DNA of 64,000 bases, taken from assembly GCF_002077695.1 (NCBI RefSeq), contig NZ_MWUE01000016.1, positions 151,530-215,529 of the forward strand, read 5' to 3'. Shown piece after piece: positions 33,742 to 44,423 of this stretch; position 1 is the first letter of the stretch, and each line of letters starts with the position of its first letter. The notes below the pieces were generated by a model that was given only the letters and a program-made list of their open reading frames with translations, had not been told where the DNA came from and made no database searches. Source of the stretch: Pantoea latae (GTDB taxonomy: Bacteria > Pseudomonadota > Gammaproteobacteria > Enterobacterales > Enterobacteriaceae). Position numbers and translations under genes: made by a program.

Positions 33742-33830
33742 ATAAGTATTCCCGAATTAGTATCAAATTCAAGCACTATTTGCTGAATAAATCATCGGCG
33801 CAGCAGGCGCCTCCTGAATATGGGGCAATC

Positions 33831-34799
33831 ATGAGCAAACTACTCGTCAGACTGGCGGTGCGTGACTGGGACTACTTTACGCCGCTGGCGCTGGGCGACC
33901 TGAAACCAGACGGCTTTGAACTGGCTATCGACCGTGTCGGCACGCTGGTGGATAACCTGGCGACCAGCCCCGATTATGACGGCGGCGAAGTCTCCTTTAG
34001 CCGCTATGCGCAGGGCCGCGCCCGAGGCGACACCAGCCTGCTGGGGCTGCCGCACTTTCTGATGCGCGGCTTTCGCCAGCGCTGCATTATCACCACCGCC
34101 GACAGTCCGCTGACCACCCCTGCGCAGCTCAAGGGCAAACGCATCGGCGTCACCGGCTGGCAGGACTCCGGCAACACCTGGACGCGCACCGTGCTGCGCG
34201 AGGCGGGCGTGGAGATTGACGATGCTTACTGGTTTGCCGGCCGCCTGACGGAGGCGCATCCCATCGTCGATCGCCTCGCGGGCTTCGGCCGGCCGGGGCG
34301 TATTGAGGCCGCACCGGGCGAGCGTCCGTTGCTGGAGCTGCTGAAAGCGGGGGAGCTGGATGCGGTTTTCACCCCCTTTATGCCGGAGGGTTTCTTCCTG
34401 CCGGGCTCAGGGCTGCGTCAGCTTCAGGCCGATTTCTGGCAGGCGGAGCGCGACTACTTCAACCGCGTCGGCTATGTGCCGGGCATCCATATTCTGGCGC
34501 TGAAACCGGCGCTGGCGGAGGCGCACCCCTGGCTGCCGCAGGCGCTCAGCGCGCTCATCGACCGCTCCTGGCAGCTCTGGATGCAGAAGCGGGAGAAGTA
34601 CGCCGACACCACGCCCTGGCTGCTGGACGATTTGCGACGCACTGCGCAGGAATTGCCCGCCAGCTGGAATCAAAACGGCTTTGAGGTTAACAAGAAGATG
34701 ATTGCCGATTTTGCCGGTGAGCTTTACCAGCAGGGTCTGACAAAAACGCACCTGACGCCGGAAGCGATCTTCCCGGCGGCGAGCAAAGGGGAACTGTAA
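33831..34799 (+). CDS. 4,5-dihydroxyphthalate decarboxylase-like / periplasmic-binding-fold protein
   Basis: 322 residues without a signal peptide, so cytosolic. The beginning (LRLAVRDWDYF-like, with LKPDGFELAID), the middle (GKRIGVTGWQDSGNTWTRTVLREAGVEID) and the end (GELYQQGLTKTHLTPEAIFPA) follow the layout of Pseudomonas 4,5-dihydroxyphthalate decarboxylase, an enzyme with a type-2 periplasmic-binding-protein fold. Activity may be a decarboxylase or another carbon-acid reaction; a binding role is less likely without export. The start at ATG 33831 is used; the frame opens 17 codons earlier. The stop overlaps the ybeM start by one base (TAATG). First gene of the operon. Confidence 0.72.
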   Translation: MSKLLVRLAVRDWDYFTPLALGDLKPDGFELAIDRVGTLVDNLATSPDYDGGEVSFSRYAQGRARGDTSLLGLPHFLMRGFRQRCIITTADSPLTTPAQLKGKRIGVTGWQDSGNTWTRTVLREAGVEIDDAYWFAGRLTEAHPIVDRLAGFGRPGRIEAAPGERPLLELLKAGELDAVFTPFMPEGFFLPGSGLRQLQADFWQAERDYFNRVGYVPGIHILALKPALAEAHPWLPQALSALIDRSWQLWMQKREKYADTTPWLLDDLRRTAQELPASWNQNGFEVNKKMIADFAGELYQQGLTKTHLTPEAIFPAASKGEL

Positions 34800-35593
34800 T
34801 GAAAGTAGCGATGGGACAATTCGCGGTCAGCCGCGAATGGCAGGAAAACGCGGCTATCTGCCTCGACCTGATGGCGCGCGCCGAGGCGGGCGGCGCCGAT
34901 CTGCTGGTGCTGCCGGAAGGCGTACTGGCGCGCGATATCGCCGACCCGGATCTGGTGCTGAAGGCGGCCCAGCCGCTGGACGGCCCCTTTCTGACGCAGC
35001 TGCTGGCGCAGAGCCAGGGCAGCGCGCTCACCACCATGATGAGCGTGCATGTGCCAGCCGAGGGCGACAAAGCGCTGAACGTGCTGGTGGCGCTGCGCAA
35101 CGGCGAGATTATCGCCGCCTATGAGAAGCTGCACCTCTACGACGCCTTCGCGATGCAGGAGTCGCAGCGCGTCAATCCTGGCAATGCGATCCCGCCGCTG
35201 GTGGAGGTCGCCGGAATGCAGGTCGGCCTGATGACCTGCTATGACGTGCGCTTCCCGGAGCTGGCGCGGCGTCTGGTGCTGGACGGCGCCGAGGTGCTGG
35301 TGCTGCCCGCCGCCTGGGTAAAAGGACCGCTGAAAGAGATGCACTGGGAGCTGCTGACCACGGCGCGCGCGCTGGAGAACACCTGCTATATGGTGGCGGT
35401 AGGGGAGTGCGGTCCGCGCAATATCGGCAATAGCCTGGTGATCGATCCGCTTGGCGTCGCCATCGCCAAAGCGCCGGAATCTGCCGCGCTGGTCTTTGCC
35501 GACCTTGACCCGCAGCGCATCGCGTACGCGCGCAGCGTGCTGCCGGTGCTGGAAAATCGCCGCTTCGCCCGTCCGGAACTAAAAACAGAATAG
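34799..35593 (+). CDS. ybeM: Carbon-nitrogen hydrolase YbeM (deaminated glutathione amidase type)
   Basis: 264 residues of the nitrilase superfamily, following E. coli YbeM (262) end to end. The catalytic triad is Glu40 (VLPEGVL), Lys110 (AYEKLHLYD) and Cys147 (MTCYDVRFPE). YbeM-type enzymes hydrolyse deaminated glutathione, an aberrant transamination product. Cytosolic. In E. coli ybeM lies between crcB and tatE, so this copy sits in its ancestral position while the other genes of the operon surround it. Coupled by a one-base overlap to the upstream gene, which suggests joint metabolism of an amide. Confidence 0.88.
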   Translation: MKVAMGQFAVSREWQENAAICLDLMARAEAGGADLLVLPEGVLARDIADPDLVLKAAQPLDGPFLTQLLAQSQGSALTTMMSVHVPAEGDKALNVLVALRNGEIIAAYEKLHLYDAFAMQESQRVNPGNAIPPLVEVAGMQVGLMTCYDVRFPELARRLVLDGAEVLVLPAAWVKGPLKEMHWELLTTARALENTCYMVAVGECGPRNIGNSLVIDPLGVAIAKAPESAALVFADLDPQRIAYARSVLPVLENRRFARPELKTE

Positions 35594-35613
35594 GCACGCC
35601 TGGGAGACAAACC

Positions 35614-36501
35614 GTGAAAAAGAGTGCAACCGCCATCCTGCTGGCGCTTGGCCTGAGCGCCTCGCTGGCCCATGCCGCCGACGCGATTCCGACGCAAAAA
35701 GTCGACCCGGCGCTCCACGATCGCCTGCCCGACGCCATCAAAAAGTCGGGCAAGATGATCTCCGTGAACAACGGATCCTTTCCGCCCTATGAGATTGTCA
35801 ACGGCCCGCACGCGATGGATGGCGCCTCTGCCGATCTCACCACGGCGCTGGGCCAGCTGCTGGGCGTCAACATCGAGCATGCCACGGTCAGCGGCCTGTC
35901 GGGCGTGCTATCCGGCATCAACTCCGGCCGCTACCAGCTGGCTATCGGCCCGATAGGCGACTACCCGGACCGCCAGCAGAAGGTGGACTTCGTCGACTTT
36001 GTGCAGGAGTTTGTGGTGTTTGGCGTGCAGAAAGGCAACCCGCAAAAAATCAACGGGCTGGAGGATACCTGCGGCAAACGTATCGCGGTCATGGCGGCGG
36101 GCTCGGCGGAGCAGGTGATCCGCAAGCAGTCGGACGCCTGCGTGGCGGCGGGCAAGCCCGCGGTGGTGGTGCAATCCTTTACCGATCAGCCTTCCTCGAT
36201 TCTGGCGGTGCGCTCAAAGCGCTCGGACGCCTTCTTCTCCTCGCAGGCGCCGCTGACATACTTTATCGAGCAGGCGAGCGGCCAGCTTGAGCTGGCGGGC
36301 AAGGGGCAGAAAAACGGCTTCGGCGATATTTTCCAGGGCACGGTGGTGCCGAAAGGGTCGCCGCTGGGCCAGGTCGTGCTGGACGCCTATCAGGCGCTCT
36401 ATCAAAACGGCACCTATGCCGCCATCATGAAAAAGTGGAAGCTGGACGGCAATATGATCGACGCGCCGGGTTTGAATATGGCGAAGGGGGCAGCTAAATG
36501 A
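35614..36501 (+). CDS. Polar amino-acid-type ABC transporter substrate-binding protein
   Basis: 295 residues with a Sec signal peptide (MKKSATAILLALGLSASLAHA) and a family 3 solute-binding domain (SVNNGSFPPYEIVNGPHAMDGASADL; FQGTVVPKGSPLGQVVLDAYQALYQNGTYAAIMKKW). The start is a GTG with GGGAG upstream. It overlaps the permease gene by 4 nt. The amide or amino acid bound is unknown; the YbeM-containing context hints at a compound with an amide bond. Confidence 0.85.
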   Translation: MKKSATAILLALGLSASLAHAADAIPTQKVDPALHDRLPDAIKKSGKMISVNNGSFPPYEIVNGPHAMDGASADLTTALGQLLGVNIEHATVSGLSGVLSGINSGRYQLAIGPIGDYPDRQQKVDFVDFVQEFVVFGVQKGNPQKINGLEDTCGKRIAVMAAGSAEQVIRKQSDACVAAGKPAVVVQSFTDQPSSILAVRSKRSDAFFSSQAPLTYFIEQASGQLELAGKGQKNGFGDIFQGTVVPKGSPLGQVVLDAYQALYQNGTYAAIMKKWKLDGNMIDAPGLNMAKGAAK

Positions 36502-37450
36502 GTTCAGCTAACCACGATACACGAGCCAGGGATAAGGCCGACGTGCAGCAGCGCGACGTGGCCTACGCCCGCAGCGCGCCCGCCTGGGGACGCTGGGTCT
36601 CCTGGGTTGTGGTGCTGATCGTCGCCTCGAATTTTCTCTGGCTGGTCGCCACCAATCCCAACTTCGAATGGAAGGTGGTGCTGCAGTGGTTTACCGAGGC
36701 CTCGGTGTTGAAGGGGCTGGAGATCACGCTCGGCTTAACCCTGGTGTCGATGATCCTCGGCACCCTGCTGGGGCTGCTGATGGCGGTGTGGCGCCTGTCG
36801 GAAAATCGGCTGCTGAGCGGCATCGCCAGCCTCTATATCTGGTTTTTCCGCGGCACGCCGCTGCTGGTGCAGCTGATCTTCTGGTACAACCTGTCGACGC
36901 TGTTTCCCACGCTGTCGCTGACGCTGCCCTGGACCTCGCTCACCTGGGCCAGCTGGAACACCAACGATCTGATCACGCCGCTGACGGCGGCGATCGCCGG
37001 GCTGGCGCTGAACGAAGCGGCCTATATGGCGGAGATTATTCGCGCCGGTCTGCTCTCGGTGGATAACGGCCAGGTCGAAACCACGCAGGCGTTCGGCATG
37101 AGCCGCAGCCGCGCGCTGCGACGCATCATCATTCCTCAGGCGATGCGTGCCATTATTCCGCCCAGCGGCAACCAGCTGATCAGCATGATCAAGGCGACCT
37201 CGCTGGTTAGCGTCATCGCGATGGGCGATCTGCTCTATTCGGTGCAGGCGGTCTATAACCGCACGTTCGAAATCATTCCGATGCTGATGGTGGCGGTGAT
37301 CTGGTATCTGTTGATCACCTCGATCCTCAACGTCGGCCAGTCGGCGATTGAGCGCTACTATGCGCGCGGCACGCGCCGCACGGTCGACGTGGCGAAATCC
37401 CGGCCTGCCGCGCCGCTCTCTGGCGCACGCCTGATGCAGAAGGAGGATCT

Positions 37451-37454
<4 letters not shown>
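36498..37454 (+). CDS. Polar amino-acid-type ABC transporter permease
   Basis: 318 residues, HisM/HisQ family, longer than usual because of an N-terminal cytoplasmic extension of about 35 residues before the first helix and a C-terminal tail. Several membrane segments; the EAA-like loop reads [43 protein letters not shown]. It is a single permease subunit, so it must form a homodimer. It overlaps both neighbours by 4 nt. Confidence 0.88.
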
Positions 37455-38221
<767 letters not shown>

Positions 38222-38325
38222 CGAGGCGTAAACGATCTTACTCTGTTACAGAATCAAGTTGAGGTTAGCGCCGATCTGCGCGTAAATAGCGCTGTTCATT
38301 TTTCGCTTAGGTTGAAAGGTAAAGT

Positions 38326-38529
38326 ATGGAAGGTATCAGTATTGCCAAACTGCTGATCATCGGTGCGCTTATCGTACTGCTTTTTGGCACCAACAAGTTA
38401 CGTTCACTGGGTGGCGATCTGGGCTCCGCAATCAAAGGCTTCAAAAAAGCCATGAAAGATGAAGAACCCACCGCAGCCAAAACAACAGCTGAAGATGTTC
38501 CGGCAGAGCGCGTGACTCATAAAGAGTAA
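38326..38529 (+). CDS. tatE: Twin-arginine translocase subunit TatE
   Basis: 67 residues, TatA-family: a short N-terminal membrane helix ([22 protein letters not shown]) followed by an amphipathic helix ([15 protein letters not shown]) and an acidic tail. It fits E. coli TatE (67), which aids Tat export of folded proteins. The position upstream of lipA is conserved. Own promoter likely in the 104-base gap; a terminator shared with lipA follows. Confidence 0.95.
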   Translation: MEGISIAKLLIIGALIVLLFGTNKLRSLGGDLGSAIKGFKKAMKDEEPTAAKTTAEDVPAERVTHKE

Positions 38530-38577
38530 TGCGTGAGCGATCGAGAGTAAATGTAACGATTTATTTCTCACGGACAT

Positions 38578-38608
38578 AAAAAAACCAGACCTCGCGTCTG
38601 GTTTTTTA
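38578..38608. terminator. Bidirectional terminator between tatE and lipA
   Basis: AAAACCAGAC/GTCTGGTTTT over CTCGC, with A- and T-runs flanking the stem, serves both convergent genes. Confidence 0.85.
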
Positions 38609-38631
38609 TTGCCCAAATGATGCGCAGCGGC

Positions 38632-39597
38632 TTACTTCACTTCCAGCCCTTTCGCCTGCATATCGGCGTGATAGGAGGAGCGAACAAAGGGGCCGCAGGC
38701 GGCGTGGGTAAAGCCCATCGCCATCGCCTCTTCTTTCATCTCATCAAACTCGGCCGGGCTGACATAGCGCTGAACCGGCAGGTGGTGACGGCTCGGCTGC
38801 AGATACTGGCCCAGCGTCAGCATGGTGACGCCGTGACGGCGCAGATCGCGCATCACCTCGACAATTTCCGCGTTGGTTTCGCCGAGGCCGACCATCAGAC
38901 CCGATTTGGTCGGGATATCGGGATGCGCCTCTTTAAAGCGCTCCAGCAGCTTCAGCGACCAGTCGTAGTTGGCGCCCGGGCGCACCTGACGATAAACGCG
39001 CGGCACGTTCTCAAGGTTGTGGTTGAAGACGTCCGGCGGCGTGGCGGTGAGGATCTCCAGCGCGCGATCCATACGGCCGCGGAAGTCGGGCACCAGGGTT
39101 TCGATTTTAATCGACGGGCTCTTTTCGCGGATAGCCGTGATGCAGTCGGCGAAGTGCTGCGCGCCGCCGTCTCGCAGGTCGTCGCGGTCCACCGAGGTGA
39201 TCACCACATAGCGCAGCGCCATATCGGCGATGGTTTGCGCCAGCTTCAGCGGCTCGCCGGCATCCGGCGCGTTAGGACGGCCGTGCGCTACGTCGCAGAA
39301 CGGACAGCGGCGGGTGCAGATGGCGCCGAGGATCATAAAGGTCGCGGTGCCGTGGTTAAAGCATTCCGCCAGGTTAGGGCAGGAGGCCTCTTCGCACACC
39401 GAGTGCAGGCCGTTTTTACGCATCGCCGCCTTGATGCCCTGGATTCGGCTGGAATCCGCAGGCAGCTTGATTTTCATCCATTCGGGCTTGCGTAACAGTT
39501 CCTGGCGTTCGGTCACCACGGTTTTTACCGGGATCAGCGCCATTTTATCTGCGTCACGATATTTGACGCCGCGTTCCATCTGAATTGGTTTACTCAT
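38632..39597 (-). CDS. lipA: Lipoyl synthase LipA
   Basis: Radical SAM enzyme that inserts two sulfurs into octanoyl chains on lipoyl domains. The 321 residues equal the E. coli length. The auxiliary cluster motif is [12 protein letters not shown], the radical SAM motif is CTRRCPFC, and RSSYHAD near the end supplies the serine ligand. Downstream of lipB with its own promoter (-10 TATAAT, minus strand, 39695-39690, in an AT-rich stretch). It uses octanoyl groups placed by LipB. Confidence 0.97.
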   Translation of the reverse strand: MSKPIQMERGVKYRDADKMALIPVKTVVTERQELLRKPEWMKIKLPADSSRIQGIKAAMRKNGLHSVCEEASCPNLAECFNHGTATFMILGAICTRRCPFCDVAHGRPNAPDAGEPLKLAQTIADMALRYVVITSVDRDDLRDGGAQHFADCITAIREKSPSIKIETLVPDFRGRMDRALEILTATPPDVFNHNLENVPRVYRQVRPGANYDWSLKLLERFKEAHPDIPTKSGLMVGLGETNAEIVEVMRDLRRHGVTMLTLGQYLQPSRHHLPVQRYVSPAEFDEMKEEAMAMGFTHAACGPFVRSSYHADMQAKGLEVK

Positions 39598-39689
39598 AAG
39601 TCTGCAGGTTCCGGTCGGATTGCGTGATGAGAGCTTTCGCCTTCAGGCCAGCGGTAAAGCTTTCAACTTTTTTTGATAAAATTTCAAAA

Positions 39690-39700
39690 ATTATATCAGT
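39690..39700 (-). promoter_or_regulatory. lipA promoter -10 element
   Basis: On the minus strand CTGATATAAT contains TATAAT (39695-39690) with a TG-like extended motif upstream. It lies about 95 bases before the lipA start. The -35 is weak. Confidence 0.55.
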
Positions 39701-39766
39701 TCCGCCAGGCAGAAGCAGCCATCCGGCGGCGGGGAAAGTTACAATTTTGTAAATTCGCATGCGCGG

Positions 39767-40426
39767 TTAAGGCAGCGGCGCGTTTTCCGCCGCCAGCCAC
39801 TCTACTTCGGCGAAGCCCAGCAGGCGCGCAAAGGCGGCGACCAGCAGCGGCTGCACGTCGGCCAGGCTGACGCCGGGCTGAAACGCGCTCAGCTGCGTCA
39901 TGCGCATGCCGGCGTAGCCGCAAGGATTGATGCGCAAAAAGGGGGTTAAATCCATCGCGACGTTGAGCGCCAGGCCGTGGAATGAGCAGCCTTTGCGGAT
40001 GCGCAGGCCAAGCGAGCAGATCTTCTCCTCGCCGACATAGACGCCAGGCGCGTCGGGACGCGCGCGCGCCTCGACGCCAAAGTGCGCCAGCGTAGCGATC
40101 ACCGTCTCTTCCAGCGCCGTCACCAGCTGGCGCACGCCGATCTTGCGGCGCTTAACGTCAATCAGCACGTACATCACCTGCTGACCCGGCCCGTGATAGG
40201 TTACCTGGCCGCCGCGATCGCTCTGCACCACCGGAATATCGCCCGGCATCAGCAGATGCTCGGCCTTGCCGGCCTGACCCTGGGTAAAAACGGCGTGATG
40301 CTCCACCAGCCAGACTTCGTCGCGGCTGTCGCTGTGACGGCGATCGGTGAACTGATGCATGGCATCGGAGACGGGTTGCCAGTCGCGCTGGCCAAGCTGA
40401 CGGATAAGAAGCGTATCTGCTGACAA
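39767..40426 (-). CDS. lipB: Octanoyltransferase LipB
   Basis: Transfers octanoate from acyl carrier protein to lipoyl domains. Catalytic residues: Lys in [12 protein letters not shown] and Cys in INPCGYAGM. The [20 protein letters not shown] segment is diagnostic. The start is uncertain: TTG at 40426 ([12 protein letters not shown]) aligns with the E. coli start, also a TTG as I recall, giving 219 residues; an upstream ATG at 40471 would add 15 residues. Downstream neighbour is lipA. Cytosolic. Confidence 0.93.
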   Translation of the reverse strand: MSADTLLIRQLGQRDWQPVSDAMHQFTDRRHSDSRDEVWLVEHHAVFTQGQAGKAEHLLMPGDIPVVQSDRGGQVTYHGPGQQVMYVLIDVKRRKIGVRQLVTALEETVIATLAHFGVEARARPDAPGVYVGEEKICSLGLRIRKGCSFHGLALNVAMDLTPFLRINPCGYAGMRMTQLSAFQPGVSLADVQPLLVAAFARLLGFAEVEWLAAENAPLP

Positions 40427-40506
40427 AACGGCGGTCCGGTTAAGGGGAAAGGCTGAGTATAACGTCGGCAAAGGGCAAGACCAAGACCCTTTGCCGACGC
40501 CGGCAC

Positions 40507-40770
40507 TTACAGCACCATGCGCACGATATCGATATTGCCCAGCTCTTCGTACAGGGTTTCCACCTGCTCGATGTGCGTGGCGTTAATGGTGATCGACACC
40601 GAGTGGTAGTTGCCTTTGCTGCTTGGCTTCACGTCGGGCGAATAGTCGCCTGGCGCATGGCGTTGCACCACTTCAACCACTTGATCAACCAGCTCCGGCT
40701 GCGCCAGACCCATCACTTTATAGGTAAAAGGGGTAGGGAATTCGAGCAGTTCATTCAGTTTGGTTTTCAT
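40507..40770 (-). CDS. ybeD: UPF0250 protein YbeD
   Basis: 87 residues, close to E. coli YbeD, with a ferredoxin-like fold expected. The conserved segments [16 protein letters not shown] and [23 protein letters not shown] identify it. Function unknown, though the gene is usually found with dacA and lipB, as here. Cytosolic. Confidence 0.95.
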   Translation of the reverse strand: MKTKLNELLEFPTPFTYKVMGLAQPELVDQVVEVVQRHAPGDYSPDVKPSSKGNYHSVSITINATHIEQVETLYEELGNIDIVRMVL

Positions 40771-40784
40771 ATTGACTCCGGTGC

Positions 40785-40815
40785 ATAAAAAACAGGCTCC
40801 CGCCGAAGCGGGAGC
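40785..40815 (-). terminator. Terminator between dacA and ybeD
   Basis: Read on the minus strand, GCTCCCGC/GCGGGAGC over TTCG is followed by CTG and six T. It would end dacA transcripts before ybeD or attenuate them. Confidence 0.8.
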
Positions 40816-40870
40816 ATTATCATAGCGTAGTTATGGTGACGACGTGGCGATTTTTCAACCGCCAGGTCGG

Positions 40871-42082
40871 TTAGCCGAACCAGTGATGGAACATCAGTTT
40901 GATGTAATCGATGATACGGCTGAAGAATCCGCCTTCCTGTACTTCATTCAGCACCACCAGCGGGCGCTGCTCCACGGTTTTACCGTCGAGCTGGAAGTTG
41001 ATGCTGCCCACCACCTGATTTTTCTGCAGCGGGGCGTGCAGTTCACTGTTGTTCAGCACGTAGCTCGCTTTCAGATCTTTCATGCGGCCGCGCGGAATGG
41101 TGAGATAGGCGTCTTTCTCTACGCCGAGCTGCACGCGATCGCTGTTGCCGAACCAGACCGGCTCAGAGGCAAACTCTTTGCCCGCCTTCAGCGGCGCCAC
41201 GGTTTCAAAGAAGCGGAAGCCCCAGGTGAGCAGCTTTTTGCTCTCGACTTCGCGGCCTTTGAAGGTGCGGCCGCCCAGCACCGCCGAGATCAGACGCATC
41301 TGGCCTTCGGTGGCGGAGGAGACGATGTTATAGCCCGCCGCTTCGGTATGGCCGGTTTTGATGCCGTCGACGTTAAGGCTGGTATCCCACAGCAGACCGT
41401 TGCGGTTGGTCTGGCGGATGTTGTTAAAGGTGAACTCTTTCTCTTTATAGACCGAATATTCGTCCGGCACGTCGCGGATCAGCGCCTGACCGATCAGCGC
41501 CATGTCGCGCGCCGAGCTGTACTGGCCGTCCGCATCCAGGCCGTGTACCGTCTGGAAGTGGGTATTCTGCAGGCCCAGCGCCTTGACGTAATTGTTCATC
41601 AGGCCGACAAAGGCGTCCTGGCTGCCGGCGACGTAGTCCGCCATCGCCACGCAGGCGTCGTTGCCCGACTGCAGCACGATGCCGCGCGTCAGCTGCGACA
41701 CCGGCACGCGGTCGCCTGGCTTGAGGAACATCAGCGAAGAGCCTTTGAACACCGGGTTGCCGGTCGCCCAGGCGTCTTTACCGACGGTGACAACGTCTTC
41801 CTGATGGATTTTGCCCGCTTTGACCGCCTGGCCAATCACGTAGCTGGTCATCATTTTGGTCAGGCTGGCGGGATCGCGGCGCGCATCCGCGTTCTTTTCG
41901 GCCAGCACTTTGCCTGAGTTGTAATCGATCAGAACATAGGCTTCCGCATCGATATCCGGCACGCCAGGGATCATGGTTTTGAGGTTGACGTCATCAGCAA
42001 GCGCTACATGGCTGAGCGAGAAAGCGATCAGTGATCCCACTGTCAGGCGTTTCAGGAAACGAGAAGATTTCAGCTGGTTCAT
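40871..42082 (-). CDS. dacA: D-alanyl-D-alanine carboxypeptidase PBP5
   Basis: Trims the terminal D-Ala from peptidoglycan pentapeptides in the periplasm. 403 residues (E. coli 403). Signal peptide through about residue 29 (HVALA-DDVN). Active-site motifs: SLTK (nucleophile Ser), SGN and KTG ([15 protein letters not shown]). The C-terminal amphipathic helix ([20 protein letters not shown]) anchors it to the membrane. A terminator separates it from ybeD. Confidence 0.98.
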   Translation of the reverse strand: MNQLKSSRFLKRLTVGSLIAFSLSHVALADDVNLKTMIPGVPDIDAEAYVLIDYNSGKVLAEKNADARRDPASLTKMMTSYVIGQAVKAGKIHQEDVVTVGKDAWATGNPVFKGSSLMFLKPGDRVPVSQLTRGIVLQSGNDACVAMADYVAGSQDAFVGLMNNYVKALGLQNTHFQTVHGLDADGQYSSARDMALIGQALIRDVPDEYSVYKEKEFTFNNIRQTNRNGLLWDTSLNVDGIKTGHTEAAGYNIVSSATEGQMRLISAVLGGRTFKGREVESKKLLTWGFRFFETVAPLKAGKEFASEPVWFGNSDRVQLGVEKDAYLTIPRGRMKDLKASYVLNNSELHAPLQKNQVVGSINFQLDGKTVEQRPLVVLNEVQEGGFFSRIIDYIKLMFHHWFG

Positions 42083-42200
42083 GTTATGGACTACAACATC
42101 CGTGAAGTTAGGGTTAAAAAAAGTGACTCATCATAGCAAATGCCTGTTTTACAGGCATCTTGCTTCTGCCTTCGCTTGTTAACAGAGAGGTCCCGTCGCG

Positions 42201-43292
42201 TTACCGGCGCGCGCTGGTGATAAACGCCGCCTGGCCGTTTGCACTCAGGCGCTGCTGCAGCGCAGCGGCGTCGGCGCGGCTGCTAAAGCCGCCGAGCTGA
42301 ATGCGATAGACGTTGTTGCCGGCGTTCTCGACCGAGCCTGGCACGCCATATTTCTGCCCGAGGCTTTTCGCCAGCTGCTGCGCACGCGCCGCGTCGTTGA
42401 TGGCGCCAACCTGCACCACCCAGGCGCCGGCAGAGGCGGCAACCGGGCGGCTGGCGGCAGGCGCGGCGGCCGCAGGGGCGGCAATCACGGGCGCGGCAGC
42501 CGGCTGCGGCTCAGGCTCGCTGCCCTCCAGCACGCCGTTCGCCAGCGGCTGCGGCGCGCCGAGGAAGCCGCTGCTGCTGACCGGCGCGCCCAGATTGCCG
42601 TTGCTCTGCAGCGTGCTGTTGTCCACGGCGCGAATATCCTGCGCCGGCACCGGCGCGGCAGTCGGTTCGCTGGCGCCGTTCATCACGCCGTTGCCGCCGA
42701 GATCGGGCCGTGCGGGCAGGGCGTAGCTCTGCTTCGCCACCGTGGTGCCGATGGTGCCGGGACCCGAGAGCGAGCCGTCCGGCGCCACCTGAATGTAGTC
42801 GACGCGCACGCGGGTGTTGTTAGAGATGTTGAGGCGATCGCCCGCCGCACGCGACAGGTCGATAATGCGTCCCGGCATATAGGGGCCGCGATCGTTGACG
42901 CGCACCACAATCTGACGACCGTTCGCCAGGTTAGTGACGCGCACATAGCTCGGCAGCGGCAGCGTCGGATGCGCCGCGCTCAGCGCGTCGGGATCGTAGC
43001 TCTCGCCCGTGGCGGTGCGCTTGCCCTGCGCTTCGTCGCCATACCAGGTGGCTAATCCCACTTCGCTGAAGTTCGAGGGATCTTTAACGATGCGATAAGA
43101 TTTGCCGTTGGCGCTGTAATCCTGGCTGGTGGCGGGATTAATCGGCTCATATTTCGGCTCGACGCCCGGAATTTCCACCACCGGGCCGTTATAGGCCGGC
43201 TGCGGCGGCGCGGTGTTTTGCGTTTCCGGTGTGGTGGTACAGGCGGTCAAAACCAGTAGTGCCAGAGCAACGGCAGGCCATTCCTTACGCAT
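42201..43292 (-). CDS. rlpA: Septal lipoprotein/lytic transglycosylase RlpA
   Basis: 363 residues. Lipoprotein signal with lipobox LTAC (Cys18). The double-psi beta-barrel domain (about 75-165, FSEVGLATWYGDEAQGKRTATGE; VRVNDRGPYMPGRIIDLSRAA) is followed by an Ala/Pro-rich linker and a C-terminal SPOR domain (about 285-363, AWVVQVGAINDAARAQQLAKSLG) that binds denuded glycan at the septum. It lies between dacA and mrdB as in E. coli. Its ATG is 10 bases after the mrdB stop. Confidence 0.95.
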   Translation of the reverse strand: MRKEWPAVALALLVLTACTTTPETQNTAPPQPAYNGPVVEIPGVEPKYEPINPATSQDYSANGKSYRIVKDPSNFSEVGLATWYGDEAQGKRTATGESYDPDALSAAHPTLPLPSYVRVTNLANGRQIVVRVNDRGPYMPGRIIDLSRAAGDRLNISNNTRVRVDYIQVAPDGSLSGPGTIGTTVAKQSYALPARPDLGGNGVMNGASEPTAAPVPAQDIRAVDNSTLQSNGNLGAPVSSSGFLGAPQPLANGVLEGSEPEPQPAAAPVIAAPAAAAPAASRPVAASAGAWVVQVGAINDAARAQQLAKSLGQKYGVPGSVENAGNNVYRIQLGGFSSRADAAALQQRLSANGQAAFITSARR

Positions 43293-43302
43293 GTGCAGCC
43301 TC

Positions 43303-44421
43303 TTAGACGCTTTTAGATAACATTTTTCTGTGGGTGTGGATCGACATCACGATGCCAAATCCCGCCATAAGCACGATCAGCGCCGAGCCGCCATAACTCA
43401 CCAGCGGCAAGGGAACGCCAACCACCGGTAAGATACCACTTACCATGCCAATATTAACGAAAACATAGACAAACAAAATCAGCATTAATCCGCCCGCCAT
43501 CACGCGGCCAAAGGTGGTCTGGGCGCGCGCGGCGATCACCAGACCGCGCAGGATCAGCAGCAGATAGAGCACCAGCAGGATCAGCACGCCCACCAGACCC
43601 AGCTCTTCGGCCAGCACGGCGAAGATAAAGTCGGTGTGGCGCTCCGGCAAAAACTCCAGCTGCGACTGGGTGCCGTGCAGCCAGCCTTTACCGCGCAGTC
43701 CGCCGGAGCCGATGGCGATTTTGGACTGAATAATATGGTAGCCCGCGCCGAGCGGATCGCTTTCCGGGTCGAGCAGCATCATCACGCGATCGCGCTGGTA
43801 GTCGTGCATCAGGAAGAACCAGAGCACCGGAATAAACGCCGCCACCAGCAGCACCGCCACGCCGATCAGCTTCCAGCTCATGCCGGAGAGAAACAGCACA
43901 AACAGCCCCGACGCGGCGATCAGGATCGCGGTGCCGAGGTCGGGCTGCGCCGCCACCAGCAGCGTCGGCATAAAGATCAGGATCAGCGCGATGCCGGTAT
44001 TCTTTAAGGTCGGCGGACAGACGTCGCGGTTGATAAAGCGCGCCACCATCAGCGGCACGGCGATTTTGGCGATCTCCGAGGGCTGAAAGCGCACCACGCC
44101 GAGGTCGAGCCAGCGCTGCGCCCCTTTACTGATATGGCCAAAGGCGTCCACCGCGATCAGCAAGATGACGCAGATAATATAGAGATAGGGCGCCCAGCCC
44201 TCGTAGACGCGCGGCGGCACCTGCGCCAGCACCAGCATCATCACCAGCCCCATGGCGATCTGGCCGATTTTACGCTCCATCATGCCGGGATCTTGTCCGC
44301 TGGCGCTCCAGATCACGATGGCGCTGTAGGCGAGCAGCGCCAGGATCACCAGCATAAACAGCGGATCGATATGGATACGCGTCCAGATCGATCGTTTCTG
44401 CGGGCTATCGTTCATCGACAT
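43303..44421 (-). CDS. mrdB: Peptidoglycan glycosyltransferase RodA (MrdB)
   Basis: SEDS-family polymerase of the elongasome. 372 residues with about 10 membrane segments; PEIAK-like segments [18 protein letters not shown] and the [34 protein letters not shown] region match E. coli RodA. Two starts, ATG 44421 or ATG 44415, differ by two codons; the first lies 2 bases after the mrdA stop. It is coupled to mrdA in the order mrdA-mrdB. Confidence 0.97.
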   Translation of the reverse strand: MSMNDSPQKRSIWTRIHIDPLFMLVILALLAYSAIVIWSASGQDPGMMERKIGQIAMGLVMMLVLAQVPPRVYEGWAPYLYIICVILLIAVDAFGHISKGAQRWLDLGVVRFQPSEIAKIAVPLMVARFINRDVCPPTLKNTGIALILIFMPTLLVAAQPDLGTAILIAASGLFVLFLSGMSWKLIGVAVLLVAAFIPVLWFFLMHDYQRDRVMMLLDPESDPLGAGYHIIQSKIAIGSGGLRGKGWLHGTQSQLEFLPERHTDFIFAVLAEELGLVGVLILLVLYLLLILRGLVIAARAQTTFGRVMAGGLMLILFVYVFVNIGMVSGILPVVGVPLPLVSYGGSALIVLMAGFGIVMSIHTHRKMLSKSV

Positions 44422-44423
44422 CG

